Source: Sisyra terminalis
Lineage: Eukaryota > Arthropoda > Insecta > Neuroptera > Sisyridae
Assembly: GCA_958496175.1 (NCBI GenBank)
Contig: OY292274.1
Span: forward strand, 2,852,001-2,916,000
DNA: 64,000 nucleotides
Direction of reading: 5' to 3'
Positions 35,190-46,003 of this stretch are shown in pieces. Numbering within the stretch: position 1 is the stretch's first letter; every line of letters starts with the position of its first letter. Under the pieces are notes generated by a model. It saw only the letters and a program-made list of their open reading frames with translations. It was not told the DNA's origin and did no database searches. A program made the translations under genes and the position numbers.

Positions 35190-35870
35190 ACGAATTTCAC
35201 GCAAAAATCAAATATTTGTTAATCGCCGTTGAAGATCTTGGTCGAGAGAAGTTGGTTTGCTGGTGACTTTTTTCCCAAGTGTCACGACCGCAATATGTAA
35301 CCCAGCGATAACAATAATTACTTTCAAAATGGCCGCTATATATAGACACAATTTCAGTTAGGGGATGAAATGAAAAACAGCTCATTATCATCGTAAAAAA
35401 ACACGATCGACAAATGTCGTCCACCCTTTTTCCCATTTATCTCTCAGCGACTTTAGTGCGACTTCCTTCTTTGGTTTGTTCAGTGTAATAAAAACAATAC
35501 GTAAAGATAACCGACATTGACCACCAATAAGATCTACATTGGAAACATATAAGGGTGAGTTGAAAAGAAAAAGACGAGGGATTATCGTTATAAGAATATA
35601 AAGGGTGCTGCAACCGATGACCAAAACTGGAATGGTGGTGTGTTGGGGATGTGTGAGATGATCATATTGTTGATGTAGCTGGCATGAGAGGGTGCCGTTC
35701 CCACAGGAACTACGAATGCTGTCCAGACGAAGGGTAGGGTTATCCCTAACGATGTGGCCCCTCACTCATACATTTATATGCGTCTGAGGAGGGTTTCTTT
35801 ACTATTTTCGAAAGTGACCAATTCCTCGATGACGAGGGTTAGGGTTACACTAGCACACAATCAATATAAT
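35190..35870. other. G+C-richer unique island
   Basis: This stretch is clearly less A/T-rich than its flanks and lies between two Helitrons. The minus strand is open for 125 codons at 35388-35765, but the frame has no recognisable domain. A TATATATA box-like run (35338-35345) precedes a TCAGTT initiator-like word by only about 17 bp. Telomere-like words AGGGTTAGGGTT occur near 35838. It may be a regulatory block or an exon I cannot identify. Confidence 0.3.
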
Positions 35871-36085
35871 GACCACAAATTTGTTGTTTTAGAATATTAT
35901 ACCTCAATGGCACATACATATTTCAGGTAAGGAATTTCGTTTCTTTCTAATTAATCAGCACAAATAACATACTGCAGAGCTTAACAAGCAAAACCAGAAC
36001 TTACAAATCATAACGTCTAGAACCTGACTTCTTTGAGCATGGAAAAAAAAACTTTAAAAATAAGCACAATGAGCATATTTTTTAA

Positions 36086-38479
36086 TCTATATTAATTTAT
36101 AAAATTCTTACGTCTGTCTGTACATTTCGATTTTGAACTCAATTTCAGGGTAAATATTTGTTTCAAGAGGCCCTTATTCCAAATTTAACATTTTTAAAAT
36201 TTTTGTCTGTCTGGTGTGTGTCCCGATTTAACTAAAGAAAGGAACAACCGAATTTAATGAAATTTGGTATTAAGATACAACACAATTTTCCACTCACAGT
36301 AGGCTGCTTATCATCCCTTAAAAATAATAAAGGAAGATATTCCCTAAGGATGAAAACATAAATTTTTACTTAAGACAGGTGAGTTATATATCACTGGAAA
36401 GACAATTAAAAGTTAGAAAATAATCTGTAAAAATATTTTTAGTTTAACTGATAAAAAGCACAGTAAATTCAATTTAAAGTCTAAGAAATTACCCCTTTGA
36501 AATATAAACGTTTATATATGTAATTAATTGATGTACATAGCCTAATGGCTTACGTATCTGACATTATAATGCTCCTTATTAAAAAGACGTGGGTTTGAAT
36601 CTTACAATAAACTTCTTTTTTTTACAAAATTGTTGTAAATAGACCCTTAGCATTGCTCAATAAGAAAATATTAACGAAAAAAAGTAACAGTAGTAGTAAT
36701 AATAATAGTAATAAAACTTAAAATAAATACATTTTTAAAACCGTGCATACATAAAATTCTATATTTATATACACCCGCTGACTGATGAAACTTTAATATT
36801 CGATGTATTCCGTATAAGAAGGACACATCTGCTAAGAATTTTTTTTTCAAATTCCTACCCTAAAAGAGTAAAAGGGGTGACTAAGTTTATATGAGAAAAT
36901 GTAGAGTTAATCAACAAGTGAAATTTTGAATTTAATAAGTGTAATTAATAAATAAATAATTAATTATTAATATGTTTTGGTTATATCATTTTTATAACAG
37001 CATTTTAAATAACGTCATTTTACTTAATTAGAATGAAAATTTATGTAGTAGGTAATTATACCAAATACCAAAGAGGCCTAGATTCTAAAACTTTTTAGAA
37101 TCTAATTTTTATGAACCAATGATTGTGACCTGGAGCAATTATATATTCTGCTGAATAGCATTACGAAAGAAATTTTTTGTCATATTTTTCATTATGAACT
37201 AAAATATACCATCTTCAAAATAAATTTTCTTCAGTATTTAGAACAATTTGAAAACCAATTATTGTTATTGAAAATAAATAAAATATTCGAATTTACTTCC
37301 ACGCTTTCTATCTATTTCGAACAATTTTGTATGTACAAATGTGCGAAATCGAATTGCTTTTTAGTCATGATAATCAAAATAAAGTTCATAATTTTTTTCG
37401 TTTTACAAATCAATATATATGCATATTTGTGTCGATAAAATTAGGAAAGTATTTTTCTTATACGATGCAGATATATAATAAGAAAGGGGTTTTTGATAAT
37501 TCCTCCTCTAAAAGAGTGAAAAATGGTGGTAAAGTTTGTACGGCATAACATCTAATAAACAATCGAAATTTCAAATTTTATAGTCACATTATCGTTATAA
37601 ACGAAACGTAATTTAATTACCCTGTATTATAAAACAAAGTTGATTTTATATTAGAAACAAAAACTTTGGATCTGTTTAAAAATTTAAATTCTCGATAGAT
37701 ATATCTGAAAATGGTTAAGTAACGTTTATGAGTGAGCATTTAGTTTTTTGGTTTTCACATATTTTAAACCAAAAATCCGAAATACATATTCACAAATAAA
37801 TACATTAATGAACGAATATCGAGTAGCGAAAAAAATCGGTGAACTAAAAGAAAATGGTTTAATTATATAGTTGAAATTCAGATATTTTAATAATAAGTGC
37901 ATAGATACACAATGGTTATACTTGATTATGGAGGAACTGGGTTTCGTGCAATTGAACAAATCTTATTTCGCAGTAGTTTTGTACATTACAGTAGTGAAAT
38001 AGTTTTGAGAAAAAGGTTCATTCGGAAATCGAAACAATGAGATGGGATTCCTACTAATATTCTAAATCTAGACCCTTTACTTCTGTTATTTTGACGCGAG
38101 TGTTTTGATAACTTTTTACTGTTTTAAGTCATAATCAAGAACGACTTTATTGATGAAATTGTTTTATGTATAAATGCTGATTGATTTATGGATTATTTGG
38201 TTCACGGTAGGTATACGCAATTGAACATACTCTTTTTAGATATTTATAAATATTTTTTGAAAATCAATTGATCATTACCAATAACTATTCTACTCTAAGC
38301 AACAGTTTATTTAATGTGTCTTTTTAATGTCGACATTATAGGGTTTTTAAGTATGGTTATGTTTTTGGAAAAAGAAATAAGAAAAATAAAAATTTTCATA
38401 TACCACTACAAATAGCAAATCTAAAAAGAAAATATAATCTACACCTACGTTACGCAGGCGAAGTTGCGGGATCAGCTAG
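36086..38479 (+). mobile_element. Helitron, copy E (non-autonomous, 2.4 kb)
   Basis: It starts TCTATATTAATTTATAAAAT right after an A and ends GCGGGATCAGCTAG at 38479, both canonical Helitron termini. The interior is colinear with copies A and D and contains a tRNA-like block (36530-36606). The GTCTGTCTG-type segment near the 5' end is shared with the minus-strand copy ending at 60251. No helicase is encoded. Two short frames (37327-37548 and the antisense 37726-37959) are shadows. Confidence 0.8.
36530..36606 (+). repeat. tRNA-like (SINE-type) block inside Helitron E
   Basis: TAGCCTAATGG as A box and GGGTTTGAATCTT as B box are spaced as in a tRNA promoter. The same block sits at the equivalent place in Helitron A (3600-3690), where it is more decayed. 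It is not foldable into an intact tRNA. Confidence 0.6.
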
Positions 38480-39750
38480 CAGTTCTATAAAATTGTAAGA
38501 TAATCAACCAGCAACCAAAATAAAAATTAATTTGTGAAATTACATGACTATAAAAATAAGAAAAAAATATAAATTACAAATGAAATAAACTCATATTTTC
38601 AATAGATACTACTATTAAGTAAATTTTAATTTACAAGAATTTTAGAAATACATCCTTATATGTTTCATTCTTTTATCTATATATTGTGAATTATACAGCT
38701 TCTTGAACAATTCGTTCAATACATAACGCTTGTATACTCCCGGAATAAAGTCTTCGCTTCGCGATCTATTTGGTATCAATTTTGTATAGTGAAAAATACT
38801 TACACAATGCAAATACTAACATTTTCTTTTCAAATTTAGATTTAAAAACGCAGGGTACTTATGACATGATTTTCTACTTTTAGAAAGACTATAGTGTGAG
38901 TTACAGTGGAAATAGAGAAAGGGAGAAAATGCCTACTATTTTCAAAACCCTTCAAGGGTTGGGCGATGAGCATGGAGGCTTTATTGTAGGAGTATTTTGG
39001 AAAAATTGCATTCCACACACACAATATTTTTGCTCGATCGAAATTGATTTACAACAAAACAAAAGATATTAGATTAATGATGAAGAATGCATTTATTTGG
39101 TTATCTAGTTTTAGAGCAACTGAACTTAAAGAAAATACAACAAAGAAAATAAGATCACCTGAAAGATGTGAGAATACTTGAAGAATATTTGAGAATACTT
39201 GAACGACTGTTAAGACACGAGAATATGGAAGCAATAAGGGTATCTAACTATTCAATGACCACCTCGTATTTTATCCGGAAGACTATATCAAGTCGAAGTT
39301 TGAGGAGAATTCTTAATACCGAATAAAACTCCATTCTTACAAGATGTTGTCTTAAAAACTAAGTGAGAAATATCGTGCTAATTCTATAAACGATATAACT
39401 TCGAAATGGCAGCTAATTTCCTTCTGTTTTCTTTTGAAATCAAAAGGAAAATGAAACTTTCCAGGCCGTCGATCGTCCATAACCACAATATACATGAATA
39501 TTGTGAAAAAGCCTCTACCGTTCAGACTTCCTGTAACTATACTCCGTGCAATTGACCATAGGTTCTAATTTTTGATGACCACAAGCGATCCATTTTTGAG
39601 CTAAAGTGGGACAAGAAAAACAACAGAAAAAAAACTTTAAATTCTTTTTGGAGCTCAATTTAAAAAAAAAGACGTAAAGAAACTAACTTGGGCTTTATCG
39701 AATTTTTGATCTACAGTCACTGAATTCTAAGGAGGTTCGAAATATAATAT
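38480..39750. other. No recognised feature
   Basis: A/T-rich DNA with short chance frames on the minus strand. Nothing resembling an element end is visible before the solo LTR. Confidence 0.4.
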
Positions 39751-40226
39751 AGTGTAACGTGACGTCTCAAAACTGTATTGAGATGGCGTTTATTCGTTCT
39801 TTTAATTTCTTTTGGAAATAAATAATCACTTTCACACTTAACAATCACTTTTTTTATTACACTTGTATACACTTTTTATTACACAATTACATTTGTCAAT
39901 AATCACTTTTAATTCAAATCACACTAATAATCGCTTAGTAATCGCTTTGTTTTAACGGAAATTTACAACTGAATTTCTATACAGAACTCTCCCTGGGCTT
40001 GAGCTGAGCGACTTATATACCCACAATCCAACATTCTAGAATGTACTCCGTTGTTCGCCAACGTTCCACCAGCTACAAGATGTTTCCAGAACAACCTATA
40101 TGTACATTCGCATTGGTGGGAGAGAGATAGAAGTCACTCAGCCAATCGCGTGCCGACATGGCACAAAGAAAGAGACGGATTTTATCCCTTTCTGTTAGAA
40201 TATGTTCGCTTCGATGTCTACACACT
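39751..40226 (-). mobile_element. Solo LTR of a Gypsy-type retrotransposon
   Basis: Read on the minus strand the segment begins AGTGTGTAGAC and ends GTTACACT, an AGT...ACT type LTR. It has TATATAAG about 40 bases upstream of a TCAGTT initiator-like word. The flanks ATAT and ATAA fit a 4-bp target duplication with one change, and an ATAT target is typical of some insect Gypsy elements. No primer-binding site follows the LTR and no internal region is present, so it is a solo LTR left by recombination. It is G+C-richer than its flanks. Confidence 0.65.
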
Positions 40227-41130
40227 ATAATCTACTTCAATCATTTACACAGAAATGTTTTGATAAGCAAATTGTAAGATTCCTCATCTTGTTAATCCGA
40301 ACATTGCTGCCGATGCATGGTGATTAAAATTGCTGTCATCCAGAGGGTCATCTAATTTTCTCAAAACCTGCTGGACGATCCTTCTTCAGCGATTACATTC
40401 TTTTGTTTGTTGTGGTATGAACGCGAAACTTGAATCCACGAGCTTTTCCTCCACTTTTGTTCAACGTGACGGTGATCACTCTTGATTCCTTCTTTCTTTA
40501 GGTCATCCCTATACCAACAGATTTTTCCGAGAATTCATCCATACGTCAGTAAAGAGTCTTTGGACTGGCTTGACTTTGTTAAAAAATTGATAAAAAATTA
40601 AAAAAGATAAAAAATTGTTAAATAGATATCCACCAAATACCGCGTCATATACAATTACTATTATATTAAAAGGACAACAGTCAATATTCATTATTTCAAT
40701 TTCTAGTTTCCTATGTCTTTTTGTCTTTGTGAAAGCAAAATAAAAAAAATCGGGAATTTCCATTCCATTTTTTGGAGTTCATAATTCACAGATTAATGAT
40801 CTGTAAAATATTACTAAATATCACATATGAAAAGTGATTCAAATGATCAATGCAATGAATTCTTCAAGCGATTTAGTATAACTAATTTTTCTGTTTAAAA
40901 AAATATTAATTTTTGCCTCAGTTGAATATTCTATTACCTTACCTATTAAAAAAAAATTAAAAATTTTTGAATTTGAATACGGTTGCGTGCGGAAAGTAGG
41001 TACCTATGCAATGAAATACTTTCCTCATGTGATCTTGAAGTTAATTATTTTATCAATCCAAAAAAGTGTACAGAAGTTCAGCTTAATACATTTTAATTAA
41101 ATATGCTACTTTATATTGTTAAATGGGTTT
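40227..41130. other. No recognised feature
   Basis: The part 40240-40510 is mildly less A/T-rich. An 84-codon minus-strand frame at 40509-40763 has no identifiable motif. Confidence 0.35.
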
Positions 41131-41138
41131 CTTATTAG

Positions 41139-41417
41139 CAAGGGCGGATTCAGGATTTTTTTCTGGGGGGGAGACAATATCATCTTTCATTTACAAGAGC
41201 GTGAAAGGGATCACGAAAAAATTCGCAATTCCAGCTAGAAATAGACTAGAGTTTCACTAATGTTCTTTCTGTTATTTTATTCATATATTTTCACAACTTC
41301 AATAATTTGATTTGCTTCTTAGTATGTACTGTTATGGAATCTCCACAGTACACAAAAATACCCTGGCGGGGGGCACGTGCTCCCGTGACTCTCCCCCCCC
41401 CTCCAAATCCTCCCTTG
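41139..41417. mobile_element. hAT-type MITE, 279 bp, exact 8-bp duplication
   Basis: The ends read CAAGGGCGGATTCAGGA on the left and, reversed, CAAGGGAGGATTTGGAGG on the right. The flanking 8-bp direct repeats CTTATTAG (41131-41138 and 41418-41425) are identical. Runs of G near the left end and C near the right end pair with each other. It is non-coding. The CA(A/G)GGG ends and 8-bp duplication are diagnostic of hAT. Confidence 0.92.
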
Positions 41418-41425
41418 CTTATTAG

Positions 41426-42370
41426 TATAAAACAGTAAGGTTTTTTTTGGACCTACAAAAACCATTTAGAATAAAAATGCCTTTTCCAAAAGGTTAGATA
41501 GACCATAAATCTCAGCTGTTGGTTTCGCTAATTTCCAGCGGCATTCCAAAAAGATTAAAAACAATCATTAGCAAAATTATATCAATTAATAACAATCATA
41601 TTCAAGTCCAACACACAATAAGGCTAGAAAAAAAAAACAGTAACTGATTCAAATACCACACAAATAGCGGCTGTCATTCAACTCGACCACTTTCGTTTTC
41701 CCTTTTAAAAACGTGTTTAATTCGGTGGAACACGAATTTTTCGAAGCAATCCTTAATGATTGAGCAACATTCGGCAGATTCGTTATTTGAATGATTTTCA
41801 ATTTTGAAAGAAGAGATTTAATTATGGATTGGATAGATTTTTGACACGTGGAGGTTTTTTTTTTTTGTTGTTGTATTTCCTGGTTTTGTATCGATAATAA
41901 TAAAAATCGGTAAGACGGGATTTCGGGCAGTTTGTTTCTTTTCCCTTCATATTTTGAGATGATTTCATATTGTTATTATTTATTTATTTTCTGAAATGAT
42001 CAAAAATCTCCAGTGTCTGTCAAATGCCTCATCATCGTTAACAATTGAGTATTTTATATTCATTTTTGTAAACCGATGCATTATATTTTTACCCACATCT
42101 CGTGAAGAATACAATAACTTGTTTTTCTTATTCCATAAAAATCGAAGAAGCCATCCAGCCGGTGATTTGAATAGACTGAAAAGCATATGCAACGTTCCGC
42201 ATGAAATTCAGCGAGGGTGGATTTTTTCTTTTCTATCCCATTTTTTTCTTGTCGTGGTAGTGCAAATATATATAAGATGTTGGATCTAATTGAATGCAAT
42301 GCAAGCTGGCATGTGTGGTTGTGATTCAATGTTTGTAATAGATTTGCGTAGAGATATTGTGAGTGTTTGT
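41426..42370. other. No recognised feature
   Basis: Overlapping frames on both strands at 41980-42330 are mutual shadows without motifs. Composition becomes less A/T-rich toward 42200. Confidence 0.35.
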
Positions 42371-42378
42371 GTGTTCAG

Positions 42379-42498
42379 GAACAGGAAGGGTCTCGAGAAG
42401 AAACGCTCAAGGATGTTGACCCAAGACTCACAGGTACCGGCTTTCATTTGGATCCGGATTTGCTAGCCGGTTACGCAAACAAATGTCAACTTGCATAA
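42379..42498 (+). CDS. Candidate isolated exon, 39 codons
   Basis: A pyrimidine/G-rich tract ending GTGTGTTCAG gives a good acceptor. From 42379 the frame reads EQEGSREETLKDVDPRLTG and on through HLDPDLLAGYANKCQLA to a TAA at 42496-42498. The stretch is much less A/T-rich than the surroundings and uses charged, protein-like residues. An alternative end is a CACAG|GTACC donor after 42433, making a 55-nt internal exon. I do not recognise the protein. Upstream exons would have to lie far away, so this would imply a long-intron gene. It may be a chance open frame. Confidence 0.4.
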   Translation, partial: EQEGSREETLKDVDPRLTGTGFHLDPDLLAGYANKCQLA

Positions 42499-43072
42499 TT
42501 CTCCCTTTTCGACCCGACTTCTCTAAATCAAGGGTATTCGGAATGTTTCAATGAATAATACTTATTGTTTTGGAAATTTTTATAGCTTGTTACTAGTAAA
42601 TGATTTTATTGCTGCCATTTTATTAACTCACAAAACATAACTAAAAAAGGGACACTTTAATATTGTATTTACGTAGGCTTACATAAAAAATAACTGTAAG
42701 GTAACCGAATATTAGAATTTTATTCAGGTATTGTCTTTAAACTAATTGATACATCATCAATCAAATAACTATATGACAGAACAGAACAACAACAATATTG
42801 AACAAGTTATATTTCGATCATAAAAGTTCAATTTTAGTAACACTGTTTGCAATACTAATATCGCGTAAGTCCATTATTTCCTGTTTTGTCTATATTAGTA
42901 TATTGTTTCTGTTCTGTTTTGTCGAGTTACAAAATCAAATTCCTATCAATTTAGATTTAACAAAATCAAATGTCTTTTTAAATTTCATGAATGAAATGAT
43001 TTGAAACATTCGCTTTTCAAAATTGCGACACTATGTTTATTTATAAAAAAAATACCCAGAACATAACATAAA
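42499..43072. other. No recognised feature
   Basis: A/T-rich DNA with a 68-codon frame at 42798-43004 lacking motifs. Confidence 0.35.
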
Positions 43073-44379
43073 GGGGCATTTCACGTGAAGCAGACAGCGA
43101 AAAAAAAGTGATGTTCTGAAATTTGTTCATATTTGGCATAATTGTACTTTTAGTAAGTATGAATGTGGATACAAAATATTTTTTTCGAATGATGATTATT
43201 TGCCAAATTATACGTTTCTAAAGAATTGTCGTTTTTGAAATTCTTATTTTTTGAAAAAAAATTTTCTTCTTAAATTTTTTTTTAAAATATTAAATATGCT
43301 GGTTTAAATAGAAAATTAACTGTTCTTTCTAAATAAAAAATAAAACTGGATTTTTTTTTAATACACAAAACCGGAAGTAAACTTTTCAAATCAAAATTTT
43401 AGTAACTTCAACCGTTTTGATTTTTGATTTTTTTATTTCACAATTTAGCCTAAAGTACACTTATGATACACCAAAAGTTTCATAATGACATCTCCAATTT
43501 CACAGTATATTTGTACAAAATTGTTCTAATTGTTTTAACGAAGAGAGGAGAGAATATATTTTGTACAAATATGCTGTAGAAGGGGTACGATCACTCGGAA
43601 AATTGAGGGGAAATGAAAGTTTAAGTTTAACATAGAGTTTATGGACTACGTTCACTCTAGTCATTCAATATCTTTGGCTAGCAGACGATTTTATTACTAA
43701 TAACGTAATTTATTTTAAACTATTGCTTCCTATTTATATTTTTCTCAATAAGTACTATTTTAATTTGAATAATTATTACCCCACAACATTGTTAGAGCTT
43801 TAAATACGCTAAAATAGGATAGTAAATAAATATTACAGCGTTTTAGTGTTATATCGCGTAAACCAGTTGACCTAAGGAAGGTAGGGTACGACGCTCAGTA
43901 CGACACGTATGTACTTTAATTCCTCTATCTCCTAAACTATTGCAGATTCTATTATGAAACTTCTGGTGTATCATAAGTGTACTTTAGGCTATATTTTGAA
44001 TTAAAAAAATCAAAAATCAAAATGGTTGAAGTTACTAAAATTCTGATTTGAAAAGTTTACTTCCGGTTTTGTGTATTAAAAAAAATAAAAATGTCCAGTT
44101 TTATTTTTTATTTAGAAAGAACAGTTAATTTTCTATTTAAACCATCATATTTAAAATTTAAAAAAAAAAAATTAAGACGCAAAAAATTTTTCAGAAAATA
44201 CGAATTCCAATTCCAAAAATGACAATTCTTTAGAAGCGCATAATTTGGCAAATAACCATCATTCGAAAAAAATATTTTGTGTCCACATTCATACTTACTA
44301 GAAGTACAATTATGCCAAATATGAACAAATTTCAGAACATCACTTTTTTTTTCGCTGTCTGCTTCACGTGAAATGCCCC
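43073..44379. mobile_element. Foldback element 2, about 420-bp arms
   Basis: The arms 43073-43485 and 43952-44379 are inverted copies starting GGGGCATTTCACGTGAAGCA, with a 466-bp loop. The outermost bases contain the palindrome TTCACGTGAA. The loop holds a smaller nested inverted repeat with a TTTTGTACAAAT-type core near 43510-43570. No coding region or clear target duplication was seen; AAA flanks both ends. Confidence 0.8.
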
Positions 44380-46003
44380 AAAGTTTATGTACCTATTTTG
44401 TCTAAGGAAATACCTTGTCAAGTAAAAATAAACGTTTGACATAATATTAATTCTCAAGTTATCTTAAAAGAGAGTCTACCGATCAAAACTAAGTAGGGTA
44501 TACATTTTCTTTTAAATTGTTAACACGCAACTAACCACCTTTTTCACCCGTTAACATCCTTAAATATGAATTGCTTGAAAAAATAAATTTGAATAGGAAT
44601 TTTTAACAAGGCTTTGTAACTAGTTTCAAACGACAAGTTTCAAGTGGATTAGACATATTTTTTTGATATTTAAGCCCTTAAAATTATACCCCTGTTTAAA
44701 TACCTGATGTTATATTAATTTATCCTTCCCATTTAATTTACAAGATCGAGGAAAGAAATAAAAGTGAAATGGGGTATTATATATACTTTTTTAATATAAC
44801 ACAGAGTCTATAATTTTTATGGGCGATTGACACGCGACCAGGTAAAAAAAAAAATAAACGAAAAGATTTAAAAAAGGAAGAGTTTAATGGTTAATAAAAT
44901 GGTATAATACGAAGCTTGAATTATTTTATTTGAAAACGGAAATGTATGTTTTTATAAGCCTGCATTTTATTGATACTTTAACGTTGGTTTAAATTAAATG
45001 TGTTGGTCTAATTATCAACCACTAAGCCTAATTCTATAATGTTTGTACTAATGAGGCAATTATACGGTGGTAAAGAAAATAAAAATTAATTGAATGGTGT
45101 GGTTTCCAAATTATTCTTGAACCGAAAGCGTATTAATTACTAAAGGTATATTTATAAATAACATTTATTTATCATAAATATGCATGATTTCGTCGTTACA
45201 AAGTTCGATAATCAAAATAGAGCGAAAGAAATAATTGTTTTAATTTATCCTACTTATACCTAATTATTATTTTTTTCTTTAAATTAAAGTAACTAAACAA
45301 TTAAAAAAAAAACTCCAAATCGGTGTTACAACAATTATATGTTCTATGTGCATATATCAAAATGGCAACTTGTAAATAAGGAAGGTGCGGATAATAAGGC
45401 CAAAGTAACAAAAATACAATTCAAAATTCTTTAATTTTAGAAAATATAAAATTTTGCAATGAAGAGAAAAATTATCAAAATCACCAAATACTCAAATTAG
45501 ATTTTTTTACTGCCTTTGAGTAGCTTATTCTGTATTGACAAAGCATTAAAATATATTGCAATCAAATTTTATGAAGGTTTAGTTTACCACAAATAAATCC
45601 CGAACATAAATATTGAGCCAATGTTGAAGAAAATGTTATTATAATGTATCGCTAGATTCGTTTTTCGATTGCCAAGCAATCTGTGTCAGTGGTCATCAAG
45701 TAGTAATCAATCTCTCCATAACTACATAAAATGAGTCACTCATCTCATGTAATCGGTGTAAAGTTACTAGAAAAACTTTTAAACGTGGCCTAATTCAAAG
45801 AAAATTTGCACACCAGATATTAATGAGAATCTATCCACTGCAAAAGTTTAATCACAAGACTAATCTTTTGATTAAAAAAAATAAACTTTTGAAACAATTA
45901 TCTGGATGCTATATGAACAAAATGAATCCCAAAGGAAGTAATACTCCATGGTATTATTATCTGAATGGTACATTACAATTATTAGTTGTCTGTTGCAGTT
46001 TTA
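44380..46003. other. Region with a decayed hammerhead-like repeat
   Basis: Mostly featureless A/T-rich DNA. At 45660-45715 the minus strand reads TGACCACTGACACAGATTGC, then TTGGCAATCGAAAAACG. This is a decayed copy of the right arm of the element at 11197-11487 with a broken core. The frame at 45823-46020 has no motif. Confidence 0.4.

Noticed and set aside
35388..35765. A 125-codon minus-strand frame
   Set aside because: It lies in a G+C-richer island where long frames arise more easily, and I see no domain, acceptor or donor that would support it; kept only as part of the island.
35825..35860. Interstitial telomere-like AGGGTTAGGGTT
   Set aside because: Only two imperfect units are present, and the insect telomere unit is usually TTAGG; too short to support a telomeric origin.
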